From WLWS01 sp964639535 (GTDB lineage Bacteria > Pseudomonadota > Gammaproteobacteria > Eutrophobiales > Eutrophobiaceae): a stretch of 7,235 nucleotides of DNA. The position numbers and the translations under genes were made by a program. Positions 6,877-7,235 of this stretch are shown in pieces (positions within the stretch are counted from its first letter, which is position 1; every line of letters begins with the position of its first letter). The notes under the pieces were generated by a model. The model saw only the letters and a list, made by a program, of their open reading frames with translations. It had not been told where the DNA came from and searched no databases. Where the stretch lies: contig CAZXDV010000161.1 of the NCBI GenBank assembly GCA_964639535.1, forward strand, positions 1 to 7,235, given 5' to 3'.

Positions 6877-7235
6877 ATGAGTACGTCCTGGGATAACGAT
6901 AAGTTAATTTATGTAAACATGACCGACCAGACTGTTTCGGTCAAAGACTACCCCGCGGAATGGAAGCTTCTTGGAGGTCGCGCATTATCGGCAAAACTCA
7001 TGCTCAAGGAATGTGATCCGACCTGTGACCCGCTTGGTCCTGATAATGTACTTGTTCTCGCCGCGGGCGTGGTGTCCGGTACATCAATGCCCACATCCGG
7101 ACGCATATCCGTTGGCTGCAAAAGCCCCCTGACAGGAGGCATAAAAGAGGCCAATGCCGGTGGTGAGCCAGCCGCCGACCTGATGAAGCTTGGATACCGG
7201 GGTATAGTTGTCACCGGTCAACCTGCTGACAGGGA
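6877..7235 (+). CDS. Aldehyde:ferredoxin oxidoreductase family protein, N-terminal part (3' end cut by window)
   Basis: The open frame runs off the window end; 119 residues are visible of a family usually about 600-700 long. The N-terminal AOR domain is recognisable: LLGGRALSAKL at 31-41, DPLGPDNVLVLAAG at 51-64, SGTSMPTSGR at 67-76, KSPLTGGIKEANAGG at 82-96, and LGYRGIVVTG at 105-114. In this family the domain binds the bis-pterin tungsten or molybdenum cofactor. From memory, the Pyrococcus furiosus enzyme has its pterin-contacting Arg and Asn at 76 and 93; Arg76 and Asn93 occupy the same numbers here. The [4Fe-4S] cysteines and catalytic region lie beyond the window. Members oxidise aldehydes, or in reverse reduce acids, with ferredoxin; relatives such as BamB and YdhV do other or unknown reactions, so the substrate is open. 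No small iron-sulfur subunit gene precedes it. It is divergent from the P450 gene across 184 bp. Confidence 0.92.
   Translation, partial: MSTSWDNDKLIYVNMTDQTVSVKDYPAEWKLLGGRALSAKLMLKECDPTCDPLGPDNVLVLAAGVVSGTSMPTSGRISVGCKSPLTGGIKEANAGGEPAADLMKLGYRGIVVTGQPADR

Noticed and set aside
6948..7214. An 88-codon minus-strand open frame inside the AOR-family gene
   Set aside because: It is opposite a clearly recognisable AOR N-terminal domain with a strong ribosome site; the minus-strand product has no family features.

Overview
The window looks like a chromosomal segment from a Gram-negative bacterium, most likely a gammaproteobacterium. It encodes a complete-looking tripartite RND envelope exporter, which needs two membranes. 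Base composition is moderate, and gene starts carry ordinary Shine-Dalgarno sites. Taxonomy is inferred from protein style only; no rRNA or other marker gene is present.

Layout: (1) positions 1-5450 form one tightly packed plus-strand operon. It holds the 3' end of a TolC/NodT-type outer-membrane channel gene, a periplasmic adaptor, a 1044-residue RND inner-membrane permease, and a small secreted DUF2141 protein. Gaps between the first three genes are 9 and 2 nt. The DUF2141 gene follows at 3 or 42 nt, depending on its start. (2) A cytochrome P450 gene lies on the minus strand and converges on the operon with only 12 nt between the stop codons. (3) A compact intergenic region of 184 bp (6693-6876) carries the P450 promoter on one side and a candidate promoter with a cluster of inverted TTGAA/TTCAA half-sites on the other. 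(4) A plus-strand gene starts at 6877 and runs off the window end. It encodes the N-terminal 119 residues of a tungsten/molybdenum-pterin aldehyde:ferredoxin oxidoreductase (AOR) family protein.

How they may work together: the channel, adaptor and permease should assemble into one proton-driven pump spanning the envelope; the substrate cannot be read from sequence. The DUF2141 protein is exported and probably co-transcribed with the pump, so an envelope role is plausible. The P450 and the AOR-family enzyme are divergently transcribed from a shared regulatory region. This pairs an O2-consuming monooxygenase with a family usually linked to low-potential, often oxygen-sensitive chemistry. A functional link between them is inference only.

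I found no RNA genes, insertion sequences, CRISPR arrays or convincing terminators. No stretch above 300 bases lacks a gene. Most of the window is conventional; the points most worth checking are the P450/AOR divergent region and the unusual TM10 motif of the RND permease.
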